Origin: Palaeococcus pacificus DY20341
GTDB taxonomy: Archaea > Methanobacteriota_B > Thermococci > Thermococcales > Thermococcaceae
Assembly: GCF_000725425.1 (NCBI RefSeq)
Contig: NZ_CP006019.1
Coordinates: forward strand, 372,001-436,000
Direction: 5' to 3'
DNA length: 64,000 bases
Below the pieces are notes generated by a model. It was not told the origin of the DNA and did not search any database. It was given only the letters and a program-made list of their open reading frames with translations. Shown here piece after piece: positions 33,441 to 42,392 of the stretch; the stretch's first letter is position 1, and each line of letters begins with the position of its first letter. The position numbers and the translations under genes are program-made.

Positions 33441-33814
33441 GTGCTGCTGCAATAATAGGCGAGTTTTTGGTGCTCTTCGGAGCAATATTCTATGTCCTTT
33501 CATCGCTCGGTCTCATTAGAATGCCCGATGTTTACAATAGAATGCAGACTGCTACTAAGAGCGCAACTTTAGGTTCACTCGGCGTCATAGTGGGAGTTGG
33601 CATTTGGGCTATATCCAACGTAAACAGCTACGCATGGCTTCCAAAGACCATAGTTATAGCAGTGTTTTTGCTCTTGACCAACCCAATAAGCGCTCACGCC
33701 TTGATTAGAGCAGCCTACAAGAGCGGCATTCCACTTTGGGAGAGGAGCGTAGTGGACAAGTACAAGGAGGCTTTGGAGAGAGAGGGTAAGGAGATGAAGG
33801 AGGGAGAGCAATGA
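33437..33814 (+). CDS. mbxC: Mbx/MBS subunit C (MnhG-like)
   Basis: A 125-residue, three-helix protein of the MnhG/MrpG family, with the conserved SSLGLIRMPDVYNRMQTATKSATLGSLGV segment and the LTNPISAHALIRAAYKSG motif near the end of the third helix. It overlaps both neighbours by 4 bases. It is part of the membrane ion-translocation module. Confidence 0.9.
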   Translation: MSAAAIIGEFLVLFGAIFYVLSSLGLIRMPDVYNRMQTATKSATLGSLGVIVGVGIWAISNVNSYAWLPKTIVIAVFLLLTNPISAHALIRAAYKSGIPLWERSVVDKYKEALEREGKEMKEGEQ

Positions 33815-34086
33815 TAGAGTGGGTGTCCTATTTTATAGTCGCCCTCATGATTATATCCGCAATATTTGCCGTTGAATGGAAGGACTTGTTAGCGGCAGTT
33901 GTTGGAATGGCCGCTGTAAGCTTGTTCGCTTCAATAGCGTTCTTCTTCCTTCAAGCACCGGATGTGGCAATGACTGAAGCAGCTATAGGCGCGGCAATGA
34001 GTGCTGCCGTATTCATATTCGCAATTAAGAGGACTCAAAGGTATGAGAGCGAAGAAGAAGGCACAGGATGGTGGGTAAGATGGTGA
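33811..34086 (+). CDS. mbxD: Mbx/MBS subunit D (MbhD/DUF4040-like)
   Basis: A 91-residue, three-helix protein equivalent to MbhD and to a short segment of MnhA (AVVGMAAVSLFASIAFFFLQAPDVAMTEAAIGA). The acidic residues in the last membrane helix (APDVAMTEA) are the conserved ones proposed for ion movement. The stop overlaps the next gene's start by 7 bases. Confidence 0.85.
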   Translation: MIEWVSYFIVALMIISAIFAVEWKDLLAAVVGMAAVSLFASIAFFFLQAPDVAMTEAAIGAAMSAAVFIFAIKRTQRYESEEEGTGWWVRW

Positions 34087-34796
34087 AGAGGGCTTTAGCC
34101 ATAATAACACTCCTGCTCATCGGTTTTTGGCTCGCTAAGGGGCTTGTGGGAGTTCCATTTGGCGAGGATAAAATGCTGGTCGGTGAATACTATTTAGAGA
34201 ACGTTAAAGAGCAAACAGGTGCTGTAAACGCTGTGACAGCTGTTGTCGTCAACTACAGAGGTTTTGATACTCTTGGAGAAGTTACCGTCTTATTCATCGC
34301 TTCAACAGGCGTTGGTGCTTTACTATGGAGAAGAAAGAAAGAGAGGAGTGCTAAGAGCGAAGGAAGCGTAGTATTAACTGCAGGGGCTAAGATGCTGTTG
34401 CCCTTCATAATGCTCTTTGGTGCATACATATTTGTCCATGGTCACTTAACCCCTGGAGGGGGATTCCCAGGCGGTGCAACGGTAGCTACAGCATTCTTAA
34501 TGCTCTACTTGGCCTTTAAGGAGTATGAGATTGACCACAAGGTCTTTGAGCCACTTGAAGGACTTGCTGGTGTTGGCTACGTCACCGTTGGTCTCATAGG
34601 CTTAGCAATAGGTGGCTACTTCCTCTTCGATTGGATATGGCAAACTTGGCAGTTCGGCCACGAAAACATAGGAAGGCTCTTCAGTGCTGGTTTTATCCCA
34701 ATAATCTACACACTAATTGGAATAAAGGTAGGAACTGAGCTTACGGGAATTGTTGACAACATGATTAAAGAAGAGCCCAAGGGGGGAGGGCAATGA
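34080..34796 (+). CDS. Mbx/MBS fused MbhE-MbhF (MnhB) subunit
   Basis: A 238-residue protein. Residues 1-85 correspond to MbhE (membrane helix, then VNAVTAVVVNYRGFDTLGEVTVLFIASTGVGALL), and residues 95-225 to MnhB/MbhF (GAKMLLPFIMLFGAYIFVHGHLTPGGGFPGGATVA, SAGFIPIIYTLIGIKVGTEL). In the related hydrogenase Mbh these are two separate genes, so the single gene marks the Mbx/MBS branch. ATG 34080 follows GGTGGGTAAG; ATG 34068 is a less likely start. In published nomenclature it may be called mbxF or mbsE. Confidence 0.85.
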   Translation: MVKRALAIITLLLIGFWLAKGLVGVPFGEDKMLVGEYYLENVKEQTGAVNAVTAVVVNYRGFDTLGEVTVLFIASTGVGALLWRRKKERSAKSEGSVVLTAGAKMLLPFIMLFGAYIFVHGHLTPGGGFPGGATVATAFLMLYLAFKEYEIDHKVFEPLEGLAGVGYVTVGLIGLAIGGYFLFDWIWQTWQFGHENIGRLFSAGFIPIIYTLIGIKVGTELTGIVDNMIKEEPKGGGQ

Positions 34797-35137
34797 TTAG
34801 CGTTTACTACTTCGGTGCGATCTCGCTAATCCTAATCGGTCTCTATGCAATCTTAACGAAGAGAAACATACTGAAGATGTTAGTAGGTTTGAGCATAATG
34901 GAGACTGGAGTTAACTTGCTCCTAATAAGCGTTGGCTATGTTAGAGGAAAAAGTGCTCCAATTTTGAGCGAGGGTGTAAGTGCTAACCAAGCCGTTGACC
35001 CAATTCCTCAAGCTTTAGTTCTCACGGCAATCGTTATTGGCGTTGCTACAACTGCTTTGGCCTTGAGCGTTGCTATAAACTTGTATGAGAGATACAAGAC
35101 ACTCGACGTTGAAAAAATTAGGGGGTTGAGAGGATGA
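34793..35137 (+). CDS. mbxG: Mbx/MBS subunit G (MnhC/NuoK-like)
   Basis: A 114-residue, three-helix homologue of MnhC and NuoK, carrying the conserved glutamate in GLSIMETGVNLLLIS and the second conserved segment DPIPQALVLTAIVIGVATTALALSVAI. These residues are part of the ion path in complex-I-like enzymes. It overlaps the genes on both sides by 4 bases. Confidence 0.92.
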   Translation: MISVYYFGAISLILIGLYAILTKRNILKMLVGLSIMETGVNLLLISVGYVRGKSAPILSEGVSANQAVDPIPQALVLTAIVIGVATTALALSVAINLYERYKTLDVEKIRGLRG

Positions 35138-36618
35138 GTCAGTACGCTGCACTTCTCATTGCTCTACCGCTAATGGGTGCATTCCTTATTCCAATACTCA
35201 AAAAAATCAGCAGGAGTGCTATAATGCCCTTCTTAGCATTTGTCACATTAGTGCAGACAGGGATAGCAGCTTGGGTGTTTAAAGAGGTTTACACAACAGG
35301 AAAACCAATAATAATCATGGCTGGAGGCTTTAGGCCACCTGTTGGAATCAACCTATACATAGGACACTTTGCTTCACTCTTCGTGTTCATAGTGGCTTTA
35401 GTTTCATTCCTAATGGTTATATTCAGCATGAAATCAATTAAAGTTGAGCCAAAGGACAAGTATGCGATGCTCTTCCTCCTGCTCATGCTTGGAGCAACGG
35501 GAATGATTGCAACTGGAGATATATTCAACCTCTTCGTTTTCATGGAGATAACTGCAATAAGTGCCTACGCTTTAACGGCCTATAATAAGAGTGGAGAAGC
35601 TAGCGATGCTGCAATGAAATACATAATCTTGGGGGGCATAGGTTCAAGCTTCTTCCTCGTCGGCATAGCCCTACTCTACGGAAGCCTCGGCACGCTCAAC
35701 TTAGCTCAAATTGGCCAGCTTGCCCAATTAATGGACCCAACAGTAGCACAGGTTGCTTTAGGTTTGATAGTCCTTGGCTTAGCTGTTGAGGCAGAGATAT
35801 TCCCATTAAACGCTTGGGCACCCGATGCCTATCAAGCAGCTCCACACCCAATCACCACAATGTTCTCAGCGTTTGTTGTTAAGGCCTCACTATATGCTAT
35901 GGCGAGAATACTCTACCTAACAAGCGCAGTGAGCTCTTGGGGTAATGTTTTAAACCTACTAATAATTCTCGGAACTCTAACGGTAATTATCGGTGAGCTT
36001 TCGGCTTTGAGGCAGACCAACGTTAAGAGAATGTTCGCCTACTCGAGTATAGCCCAAGTGGGCTTTATAGCAGTTGGCTTTGCCCTTGGGACTCAAGCAG
36101 GTGTAAATGCTAGCGTGTTCCACATGGTGAACCATGCGATAGTGAAAGCTCTTATGTTCCTAGCGGTTGGCTACGTTGCTCTCGAGCTTGGAGGAGTAAG
36201 CTTAGAAGACTTCAGAGGCTTAGGAAAGAGGATGCCATTAACAGCCTTCGCAATAACTGTTGGAGCGATAAGCATCATTGGAATTCCACTCTTTAACGTC
36301 TTCTGGAGCAAGATGCAGTTGGTTATGGCTGCATTGGAAGCTGGCAAGACGGGAGTAATTGCATTAATCCTCGGTGCGAGCTTGGTGGAGGCGGTCTATT
36401 ACATAAGGTTGATACACACAATGTGGTTTGAAGGCGAGGGAGAGAAAATCGGCGAAGACACATTACTCGGCACAATTATGCTGCTTTTAGTGGCATTGGT
36501 TATCATAATAGGAATCTATCCCGACGCGGTCTGGCAGATAGTCCAAAAAGCTGGAAAGGACATCTTCGATGTCGCGAGCTATGTTAAAAATGTTCCACTA
36601 ATGGGGGTGAGCCCATGA
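35134..36618 (+). CDS. mbxH: Mbx/MBS subunit H (MnhD/NuoN-like antiporter)
   Basis: A 494-residue protein with about 14 membrane helices of the proton-conducting NuoL/M/N-MnhD family. Visible landmarks are GDIFNLFVFMEITAISAYALTAY (helix with conserved Glu), EIFPLNAWAPDAYQAAPHPI (broken helix lysine/aspartate region), RQTNVKRMFAYSSIAQVGFI (conserved Lys) and HMVNHAIVKALMFLAVGY. It is one of two antiporter-like subunits in the operon, and it overlaps its neighbours by 4 bases. Which of the two is H or H' in the published naming is not certain from here. Confidence 0.92.
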   Translation: MSQYAALLIALPLMGAFLIPILKKISRSAIMPFLAFVTLVQTGIAAWVFKEVYTTGKPIIIMAGGFRPPVGINLYIGHFASLFVFIVALVSFLMVIFSMKSIKVEPKDKYAMLFLLLMLGATGMIATGDIFNLFVFMEITAISAYALTAYNKSGEASDAAMKYIILGGIGSSFFLVGIALLYGSLGTLNLAQIGQLAQLMDPTVAQVALGLIVLGLAVEAEIFPLNAWAPDAYQAAPHPITTMFSAFVVKASLYAMARILYLTSAVSSWGNVLNLLIILGTLTVIIGELSALRQTNVKRMFAYSSIAQVGFIAVGFALGTQAGVNASVFHMVNHAIVKALMFLAVGYVALELGGVSLEDFRGLGKRMPLTAFAITVGAISIIGIPLFNVFWSKMQLVMAALEAGKTGVIALILGASLVEAVYYIRLIHTMWFEGEGEKIGEDTLLGTIMLLLVALVIIIGIYPDAVWQIVQKAGKDIFDVASYVKNVPLMGVSP

Positions 36619-38468
36619 ACGAGTTAGTTGTAATGGTCATCGCGCCCCTTTTAGCAGGAGTACTTGCTTGGCTCTTAGATGTGAGGGGCATTAAAGAAGC
36701 GCTTGGCGTTTTAGGTGCTGCTGTCCCATTGGGGTATGCTGCAGTGCTCTACGAGAGAGCGGGAGAAGGAATTAACGTTGCTTACACTTTGGGAGGCTTT
36801 CAAATTACATTCGCATTAAACCAGCTCAGCTGGTTTTTCATTGGAATAGCTGCATTGGTTGGCTTTACAGCAGTGCTCGCAATGGTTTCAACAGCTAAAA
36901 GCTCTTACGAGTGGCTCTTTGCATTAATGAGCTTAAGCGGTGTGCTCGGAGTATTCCTAGCGAATGACCTGATGACCTTCTTCATATTCTGGGAAATCAT
37001 GACGTTCGCTTCCTTCATGATGGTGCTTAAGTACAACAAGGGAGCATCACTCAAGTACTTCCTCTTGAGCGTCTTTGGCGCTTACGCAATGCTAATAGCG
37101 ATAGGCATAATATACGCAAAGCTCGGAACCTTTGAGTTCTCGGCAGTGCAGCAGGCCATGTATAGAGATGCCTACGCTGTAATGCTCGGAGGCCAGGGTC
37201 TCTTTACCAAAGGTGAAACCGCTTTGATATACCTGCTCTTCATAATAGCCTTTGGTGTAAAGGCCGGAGCATTTCCGCTCCACGTGTGGGCACCTGATGC
37301 CTATAGCGAGACGAACCAGAGCTATACTTCCTTCTTCAGCGGTGCTCTAAGCAAGGCGGGAGTTTACGGCTTCATCTTAATGTACATCCTAATGGGTGCC
37401 AAGCTCACCTATGAGTTCGGAGCGTTTAGGAGCACCACAAAGTTTGGCTATATAATAGCATTCATTGGAGGCCTAACAATCGTCGTAGGGGGACTACTCG
37501 CAGCCCTCCAAGAGGACATAAGGAAGCTCTTTGCCTATTCGAGCATAAGCCAGCTCGGTTATATCCTCGTAGGTATAGGCGTTGGAACGGCTTTGAGCAT
37601 GCAGGCAGCATTATTCCATGCTTTGAGCCACGCCCTATTCAAAGGCCTCTTTTTCCTAATAGTGGCTACAATTGTTTACAGAACTGGAAAGACGGAATTC
37701 AAGGACATGGGCGGCTTGGCTGAAAAGATGCCCTTCACATTTGCAATGGCATTCATAGCCATCTTAAGCTTGGCAGGAATTCCGCCATTGGTTGGATTCG
37801 CGAGCAAGTGGGTTCTCTTTGAGGCTGTAATAAGTCAAAACCTCCCAATATTGGGCGGCTTCGTGTTCTTTGGTAGTGCAATAGGTTTCGTTTACCTCAT
37901 TAGGTTCACCTATGCCGTTTGGTTTGGCCAAAGACCTACGGACTTGGACGACACTAAGGACGCTCCACTTCCAATGGCCATAGCGATGGGTATATTAGCC
38001 CTCGGCAACGTGCTCTTTGGAATTGCGCCAGGATTAGTAGCAAGAGAGCTCAACAAAATCTTTGGAAGGGAAGTGATAGGAGGGACGCTCTACGTGCTTG
38101 ACCTCGGCTTTGGAAAGTACAACGCATTGCTCTTGACGATTTGGCTCGTTATAGGCATAATAATAGCAGGAATCGTGTACTTCATGGGTGCAAAGGTTAG
38201 AAGAATTCCCGTTACCGACACTTACCAAGCAGGTAACCCGATAACCATGGATTATAACTTAACGATAAGGAGGAACTTCTTCCTTCCGCTTAAAGAAACG
38301 TTGGCCTTCTGGCTTAGGATGAGCTTTGACAGGCTCTACAGGGATGTGGGAAGGTATGTGGAAGACTTAGCCGAAACTTTGAGGAGCTACATCTACAACG
38401 GAAATGTCCAAAGCTATGCATGGTATTTGGCCATAGTGCTCTTAATCCTAGCATTATGGGGGGTGTGA
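36615..38468 (+). CDS. mbxH': Mbx/MBS subunit H' (second MnhD/NuoL-like antiporter)
   Basis: A 617-residue second antiporter-like subunit. It has the same core (NDLMTFFIFWEIMTFASFMMVLKYN, GAFPLHVWAPDAYSETNQSY, QEDIRKLFAYSSISQLGYI, HALSHALFKGLFFLIVATIVY) plus a C-terminal extension of about 120 residues. The extension contains a charged stretch (TDTYQAGNPITMDYN), a long amphipathic region and a last membrane helix (AWYLAIVLLILALWGV). The extension resembles the lateral helix that ties antiporter subunits together in complex I. The presence of two MnhD-like genes distinguishes Mbx from the hydrogenase Mbh. Confidence 0.92.
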   Translation: MNELVVMVIAPLLAGVLAWLLDVRGIKEALGVLGAAVPLGYAAVLYERAGEGINVAYTLGGFQITFALNQLSWFFIGIAALVGFTAVLAMVSTAKSSYEWLFALMSLSGVLGVFLANDLMTFFIFWEIMTFASFMMVLKYNKGASLKYFLLSVFGAYAMLIAIGIIYAKLGTFEFSAVQQAMYRDAYAVMLGGQGLFTKGETALIYLLFIIAFGVKAGAFPLHVWAPDAYSETNQSYTSFFSGALSKAGVYGFILMYILMGAKLTYEFGAFRSTTKFGYIIAFIGGLTIVVGGLLAALQEDIRKLFAYSSISQLGYILVGIGVGTALSMQAALFHALSHALFKGLFFLIVATIVYRTGKTEFKDMGGLAEKMPFTFAMAFIAILSLAGIPPLVGFASKWVLFEAVISQNLPILGGFVFFGSAIGFVYLIRFTYAVWFGQRPTDLDDTKDAPLPMAIAMGILALGNVLFGIAPGLVARELNKIFGREVIGGTLYVLDLGFGKYNALLLTIWLVIGIIIAGIVYFMGAKVRRIPVTDTYQAGNPITMDYNLTIRRNFFLPLKETLAFWLRMSFDRLYRDVGRYVEDLAETLRSYIYNGNVQSYAWYLAIVLLILALWGV

Positions 38469-38471
38469 AGG

Positions 38472-39401
38472 ATGATAGAGACTGCTTTAAAAGCTCTCTT
38501 TATTTTACTCTATGCGACATTCGTTGGATTCATGTTCATGGGAATAATTAGGATAGTGACTGCTAGGGTTCACAGGAGGGTTGGACCTCCAATCTACCAG
38601 CCCATTTTGGATACTCTCAAACTCCTCGGAAAGAAAGAGAACATTACTCACGGTCTAATCTACGACTTCGGTGTAATCTATGCCTTAGGAGCTACAATAC
38701 TAGCCCTAATGTTCATTCCTCTAGGTGGCGTTGGAATCTTGAGGGCCTATGGAGACTTAATCCTAATTACGTTCCTCCTTGAGATACCCATGCTTGGAAT
38801 AATGTTCGCCGCAATGAGCTCAGGAAATCCATGGGCGGGCTTAGGTGCTCAAAGAGCACTATTAACGCTCTTGGCAATTCAAGTACCACTTGGCTTTGCA
38901 ATAGTTGCCTTAGCAGAATTTTACGGCACATTCAGTACTTATCAAATAGTTGCAGCCCAGCAGGCTATGGGATGGAGTATAACTCATCTTCCACTGCTCT
39001 TAGCGGCAATAGCATATGACTTAGTGCTCCAAGCAATGTTTGGAAAGGAGCCATTCGACATAATGATTGCTCCTGGTGAGATTTCCCTTGGTCCAATGGT
39101 CGAGTTTGGTGGAAAGCACATGGGGATACTCCAAATCCAGCACGCCATAGCACTCTTCGCTGAGACACTGTTCTTCGCGAACATATTCCTTGGAGGAGCA
39201 GTTGTTACAGTGTTTGCAAGCCCAATACTCAACACAATAGCGAGCTTGGCAATACTCCTCGTTAAGCAAATAGCCGTGCTCCTAATAGCCACTCTAATGG
39301 CCACCATATTCCCAAGGTTCACGATTGACCAAGCTGCAAAGTTCTACTGGAAGTGGCCCACCATATTAGCCGCATTAGGAGCTGTGTTAGCAAGCCTTTA
39401 G
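38472..39401 (+). CDS. mbxM: Mbx/MBS subunit M (NuoH/ND1-like)
   Basis: A 309-residue, eight-helix homologue of NuoH/ND1, the membrane subunit that contacts the peripheral arm. Conserved regions are RIVTARVHRRVGPPIYQPILDTLKLLGKKEN (near residues 27-57) and the acidic loop KEPFDIMIAPGEISLGPMVEFGGKHMG. It starts 3 bases after mbxH' and is the first of the five complex-I-like genes. Confidence 0.93.
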   Translation: MIETALKALFILLYATFVGFMFMGIIRIVTARVHRRVGPPIYQPILDTLKLLGKKENITHGLIYDFGVIYALGATILALMFIPLGGVGILRAYGDLILITFLLEIPMLGIMFAAMSSGNPWAGLGAQRALLTLLAIQVPLGFAIVALAEFYGTFSTYQIVAAQQAMGWSITHLPLLLAAIAYDLVLQAMFGKEPFDIMIAPGEISLGPMVEFGGKHMGILQIQHAIALFAETLFFANIFLGGAVVTVFASPILNTIASLAILLVKQIAVLLIATLMATIFPRFTIDQAAKFYWKWPTILAALGAVLASL

Positions 39402-39412
39402 GGGGTGAAAAA

Positions 39413-39982
39413 ATGGTTGATTGGCGTCTCTTTGAACCTTTATTTAATTATGCGAGAAAGAAGAGCATGTGGATTGTGGCATTTTGTACTGGGTGTGGCG
39501 GAATTGAAATGCCCCCATTAATGACGTCAAGATATGATTTAGAGCGTTTCGGTATGATGCCCAATCCAGCACCTAGAATGGCCGACCTATTCCTAATCAC
39601 GGGATATGTAACTCCAAAGACACTAAAGAGAATCATCATAACCTACGAGATGCAGCCCGATCCAAAGTACGTTATGGCCCACGGCTCATGCCCACTCAAC
39701 GGCGGTCCCTATTGGGACTCCTACAACGCAATCAAACACCTCGACAAGTACATTCCTGTCGATGTTGTTATAGCGGGATGTATGCCAAGGCCAGAGGCTG
39801 TCATGGATGGAATAAACAAGATGATGGAAATGATTGAGAACGGAACTGCGGATGGATGGAAGCGCTACAAGGAGAACTATGAGTGGTATAAGAAAAACCA
39901 GGATGAGCTGTTTGGTGAAGGCTGGAGGGAAAGAGAAGCAAGGAGGTGGCTCCCATGGCTGATGGACAAGAAGAAGGAGTGA
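39413..39982 (+). CDS. mbxJ: Mbx/MBS subunit J (NuoB-like, Fe-S)
   Basis: A 189-residue small subunit that binds the proximal 4Fe-4S cluster. The four ligands are visible: Cys25 and Cys28 (FCTGCGG), Cys93 (GSCPLNGG) and Cys123 (AGCMPRP). ATG 39413 follows GGGGGTGAAA; an ORF extending upstream into mbxM is rejected. Its 3' end overlaps mbxK by 28 bases. It passes electrons from subunit N toward the active site formed with subunit L. Confidence 0.93.
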   Translation: MVDWRLFEPLFNYARKKSMWIVAFCTGCGGIEMPPLMTSRYDLERFGMMPNPAPRMADLFLITGYVTPKTLKRIIITYEMQPDPKYVMAHGSCPLNGGPYWDSYNAIKHLDKYIPVDVVIAGCMPRPEAVMDGINKMMEMIENGTADGWKRYKENYEWYKKNQDELFGEGWREREARRWLPWLMDKKKE

Positions 39983-40503
39983 AGACTATGAGGGAAGAAA
40001 CTATTATCCAAAAAATCCTTGAAAAGGCCCCTTATGCTGAGGGTAAAGTTAGGAGAGAGAGGAGAATTGAGTTTAAAATCCCGGCTGAAAGGATAAGGGA
40101 CTTCCTCATGCTCCTCAAAGAGAAGGACTTCGAAAGCATGATGCAGATAACGGTGGTGGACTGGCCAAACGATGGCGAATACGAGCTGGTCTACCAAATG
40201 TGGAGCTACACCCATGCAGTTCACGCCTTCGTTAAGACGAGAATTCCAAGGGATTTAGATAAAGCGAGGATGCCAACAGTTAGAGACATCTATCCCGTAG
40301 CAGAGACTTATGAGAGAGATGCCCACGACTTCTTTGGCGTCTACTTTGAAGGCAATGACAAGATGGAGATGCCTTGGATTCTCGACGATACAGAGCAAGG
40401 CCTATTCCCTTACAGAAAAGACTTCGATTGGATTGGCTATGTGAAGAAGAAGTACAAAATCTTAGACAGATTCGATGAGGATAAGGACAACTATGTGATT
40501 TGA
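39955..40503 (+). CDS. mbxK: Mbx/MBS subunit K (NuoC-like)
   Basis: A 182-residue homologue of NuoC (30-kDa subunit), with the diagnostic motif MPTVRDIYPVAETYERDAHDFFGVYFEGN followed by the C-terminal FPYRKDF segment. ATG 39955, just behind AGGAGGTGG within the mbxJ coding region, is the best start; a later ATG at 39988 is possible. It stabilises the peripheral arm together with subunit L. Confidence 0.92.
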   Translation: MADGQEEGVKTMREETIIQKILEKAPYAEGKVRRERRIEFKIPAERIRDFLMLLKEKDFESMMQITVVDWPNDGEYELVYQMWSYTHAVHAFVKTRIPRDLDKARMPTVRDIYPVAETYERDAHDFFGVYFEGNDKMEMPWILDDTEQGLFPYRKDFDWIGYVKKKYKILDRFDEDKDNYVI

Positions 40504-40513
40504 GGTGAGAAGG

Positions 40514-41683
40514 ATGGAGAACGAACTAATTAGGGAAGCGAGAGAGAATGGGATGGAGCTCCTCCCCATAGATAAGGATACCTACGAATTGTTCTTTGGT
40601 CCACAGCACATGGCTACCGAGAACTTTAGCTTAATCCTCAAAATGGACGGTCATAGGGTAGTTAAGGCGATAGCAAATCCAGGCTTCCTCCATAGGGGAT
40701 TTGAGAAGCTCGCGGAGTTTAGGCCTTGGCACACAAACATAGCCATGCTCTTGAGAATATGTGTCCCTGAACCAGATGTCCCAGAGAACATATACTCAAT
40801 GGCCGTTGATGAGCTTATGGGATGGGAAGTCCCCGAGAGAGCTCAATGGATTAGGACAACAGTCCTTGAGATGGCAAGGGTAAGCTCATACCTCTTTTGG
40901 ACAATGGGACTCTCATTTAAGCTTGGTGTCTACACTGCAGGACAATGGGCCGCTGCATATAGGGAAAGATTAATGGCGCTCTTTGAGCAGCTCACTGGTG
41001 GTAGAGTTTACCACATTTACACAATCCCCGGAGGAGTTAGAAGAGACATCCCGGGCGACAAGTGGTTGAGGCAGCTCAAAGATACGGTTGAGTACATAAA
41101 AAGCAAGCTCAAGGACTTTGACCACCTCGTCTTTGAGAACTACGTAACCTACAGAAGGCTTGAGGGAATTGGTGTTATGGACAAGAAGTTCGCCTTAGCG
41201 GAAGGCGTAACAGGGCCGAACTTAAGAGCTACAGGCGTTGCGGCCGATGTAAGAAAGCTCGATCCCTACTTGCTTTACCCAGAGCTTGACTTTGAAGTGC
41301 CTGTCCTTAAAGAGGGAGACGCTCTTGCGAGGGCTTTGGTGAGGAGGTTTGAGCTTGAGCAAGACTTGTACATATTAGAACAACTCCTCGAAATGGGGCC
41401 GCCGAGCGGCGATTACAAGGTTAACGACCCAAGACTCAAGGCGCTGCCGAGGCTCAAAGTGCCAGCTGGAGATGCCTACGCTCACGTGGAAGCAACCGTC
41501 GGTGACTTTGGGGCATATGTGGTTAGCGACGGCAAGAATAAGCCCTACAGAGTGCAGATTAGAGGTCCAAGCATAGCTCATGGAATTAGAGTTTTAGAGC
41601 AGCTCGTCGAAGGAGCGAGGATAGCAGATGTTCCAGTTATATTGATGAGCTTAGGAAACTGTCCACCAGATATAGATAGGTGA
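40514..41683 (+). CDS. mbxL: Mbx/MBS large subunit L (NuoD-like, lacks NiFe cysteine pairs)
   Basis: A 389-residue homologue of [NiFe]-hydrogenase large subunits and NuoD. In hydrogenases two CxxC motifs hold the NiFe centre. Here the first reads RICVPE (Cys83 kept, Glu86 replacing the second cysteine) and the last reads NCPPD (Cys383 kept, Asp386 replacing the second). A NiFe site therefore cannot form, consistent with the Mbx enzyme reducing sulfane sulfur/polysulfide instead of protons. Other NuoD regions are intact (GPQHMATENFSL, GFLHRGFEKLAE). ATG 40514 follows GAGGTGAGA. Confidence 0.93.
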   Translation: MENELIREARENGMELLPIDKDTYELFFGPQHMATENFSLILKMDGHRVVKAIANPGFLHRGFEKLAEFRPWHTNIAMLLRICVPEPDVPENIYSMAVDELMGWEVPERAQWIRTTVLEMARVSSYLFWTMGLSFKLGVYTAGQWAAAYRERLMALFEQLTGGRVYHIYTIPGGVRRDIPGDKWLRQLKDTVEYIKSKLKDFDHLVFENYVTYRRLEGIGVMDKKFALAEGVTGPNLRATGVAADVRKLDPYLLYPELDFEVPVLKEGDALARALVRRFELEQDLYILEQLLEMGPPSGDYKVNDPRLKALPRLKVPAGDAYAHVEATVGDFGAYVVSDGKNKPYRVQIRGPSIAHGIRVLEQLVEGARIADVPVILMSLGNCPPDIDR

Positions 41684-41688
41684 TGCTC

Positions 41689-42288
41689 ATGGAGAAAGTT
41701 AAGATTAAGGTTGCTCCAGAGGAAAAGGTTAAGAAAAAGCCTTCATTCCTCAAACCCTGGCTTGGAGTGAGGTATTTATTCAAGAAGCCGGTTACGATTA
41801 AAATCCCTCAAGAAAAGACTCAAATAGCCGAGAAGTACCGCGGCTTCCACACTCTCAACTGGAAGACGTGTATAGGGTGTAACATGTGCGGTCAGATATG
41901 TCCTGCCAGGGCAATAGAGATGACATGGATTGAAGGTGAGAAGAGGGCCCATCCAAAGATAGACTATGGAAGGTGTACGTTCTGTGAGTTCTGTGTGGAT
42001 GTGTGTCCAACAGGGGCTTTGGGCTTTGTGGAGCACTATATGCTAACGAAGCCATGGCGTGAGGAAGAGCTTGAGATGTTCAACTGGGTTCCATTACCTG
42101 AGGAAAAGGTTAGGAAGTTCAAGGACTACAGACACCCAGTGGAAAAGATAGAAAAGCTTGAGGACGGCGTGGTTAGGTACACCCTTAGAGACGGCGAAGT
42201 CTTTGAGTTTAAGATATTGGGCTACGGAATGAAGCCTCCAAACCCTCCGACACCAAAGAATGAGGAGAAAAAAGAGGAAAGTGCCTAA
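41689..42288 (+). CDS. mbxN: Mbx/MBS subunit N (NuoI-like ferredoxin subunit)
   Basis: A 199-residue protein with two complete 4Fe-4S motifs, CIGCNMCGQICP and CTFCEFCVDVCP, homologous to NuoI/MbhN. It is the likely entry point for electrons from reduced ferredoxin. The N-terminal basic stretch (KVKIKVAPEEKVKKKPS) and Lys/Glu-rich tail are typical. ATG 41689 follows AGGTGATGCTC. It is the last of 13 operon genes; T-rich sequence after the stop (TTTTCTTTAATTTTCC) probably ends the transcript. Confidence 0.93.
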   Translation: MEKVKIKVAPEEKVKKKPSFLKPWLGVRYLFKKPVTIKIPQEKTQIAEKYRGFHTLNWKTCIGCNMCGQICPARAIEMTWIEGEKRAHPKIDYGRCTFCEFCVDVCPTGALGFVEHYMLTKPWREEELEMFNWVPLPEEKVRKFKDYRHPVEKIEKLEDGVVRYTLRDGEVFEFKILGYGMKPPNPPTPKNEEKKEESA

Positions 42289-42392
42289 TAAGGCCTATTT
42301 TCTTTAATTTTCCTCTCTTGGTATTTAGTTCACCTGTTTTAGCATTAGAAAAACGAAATTAATACCCGCAAAAATGGAATAAAAATCAAAAG

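Noticed and set aside
32683-42288. Reading the operon as a membrane-bound hydrogenase (Mbh) or an Mrp antiporter plus complex I
   Set aside because: Two MnhD-like subunits, the fused MbhE-MbhF gene and the loss of the NiFe cysteine pairs fit Mbx/MBS; NADH-binding NuoE/F/G subunits are missing.
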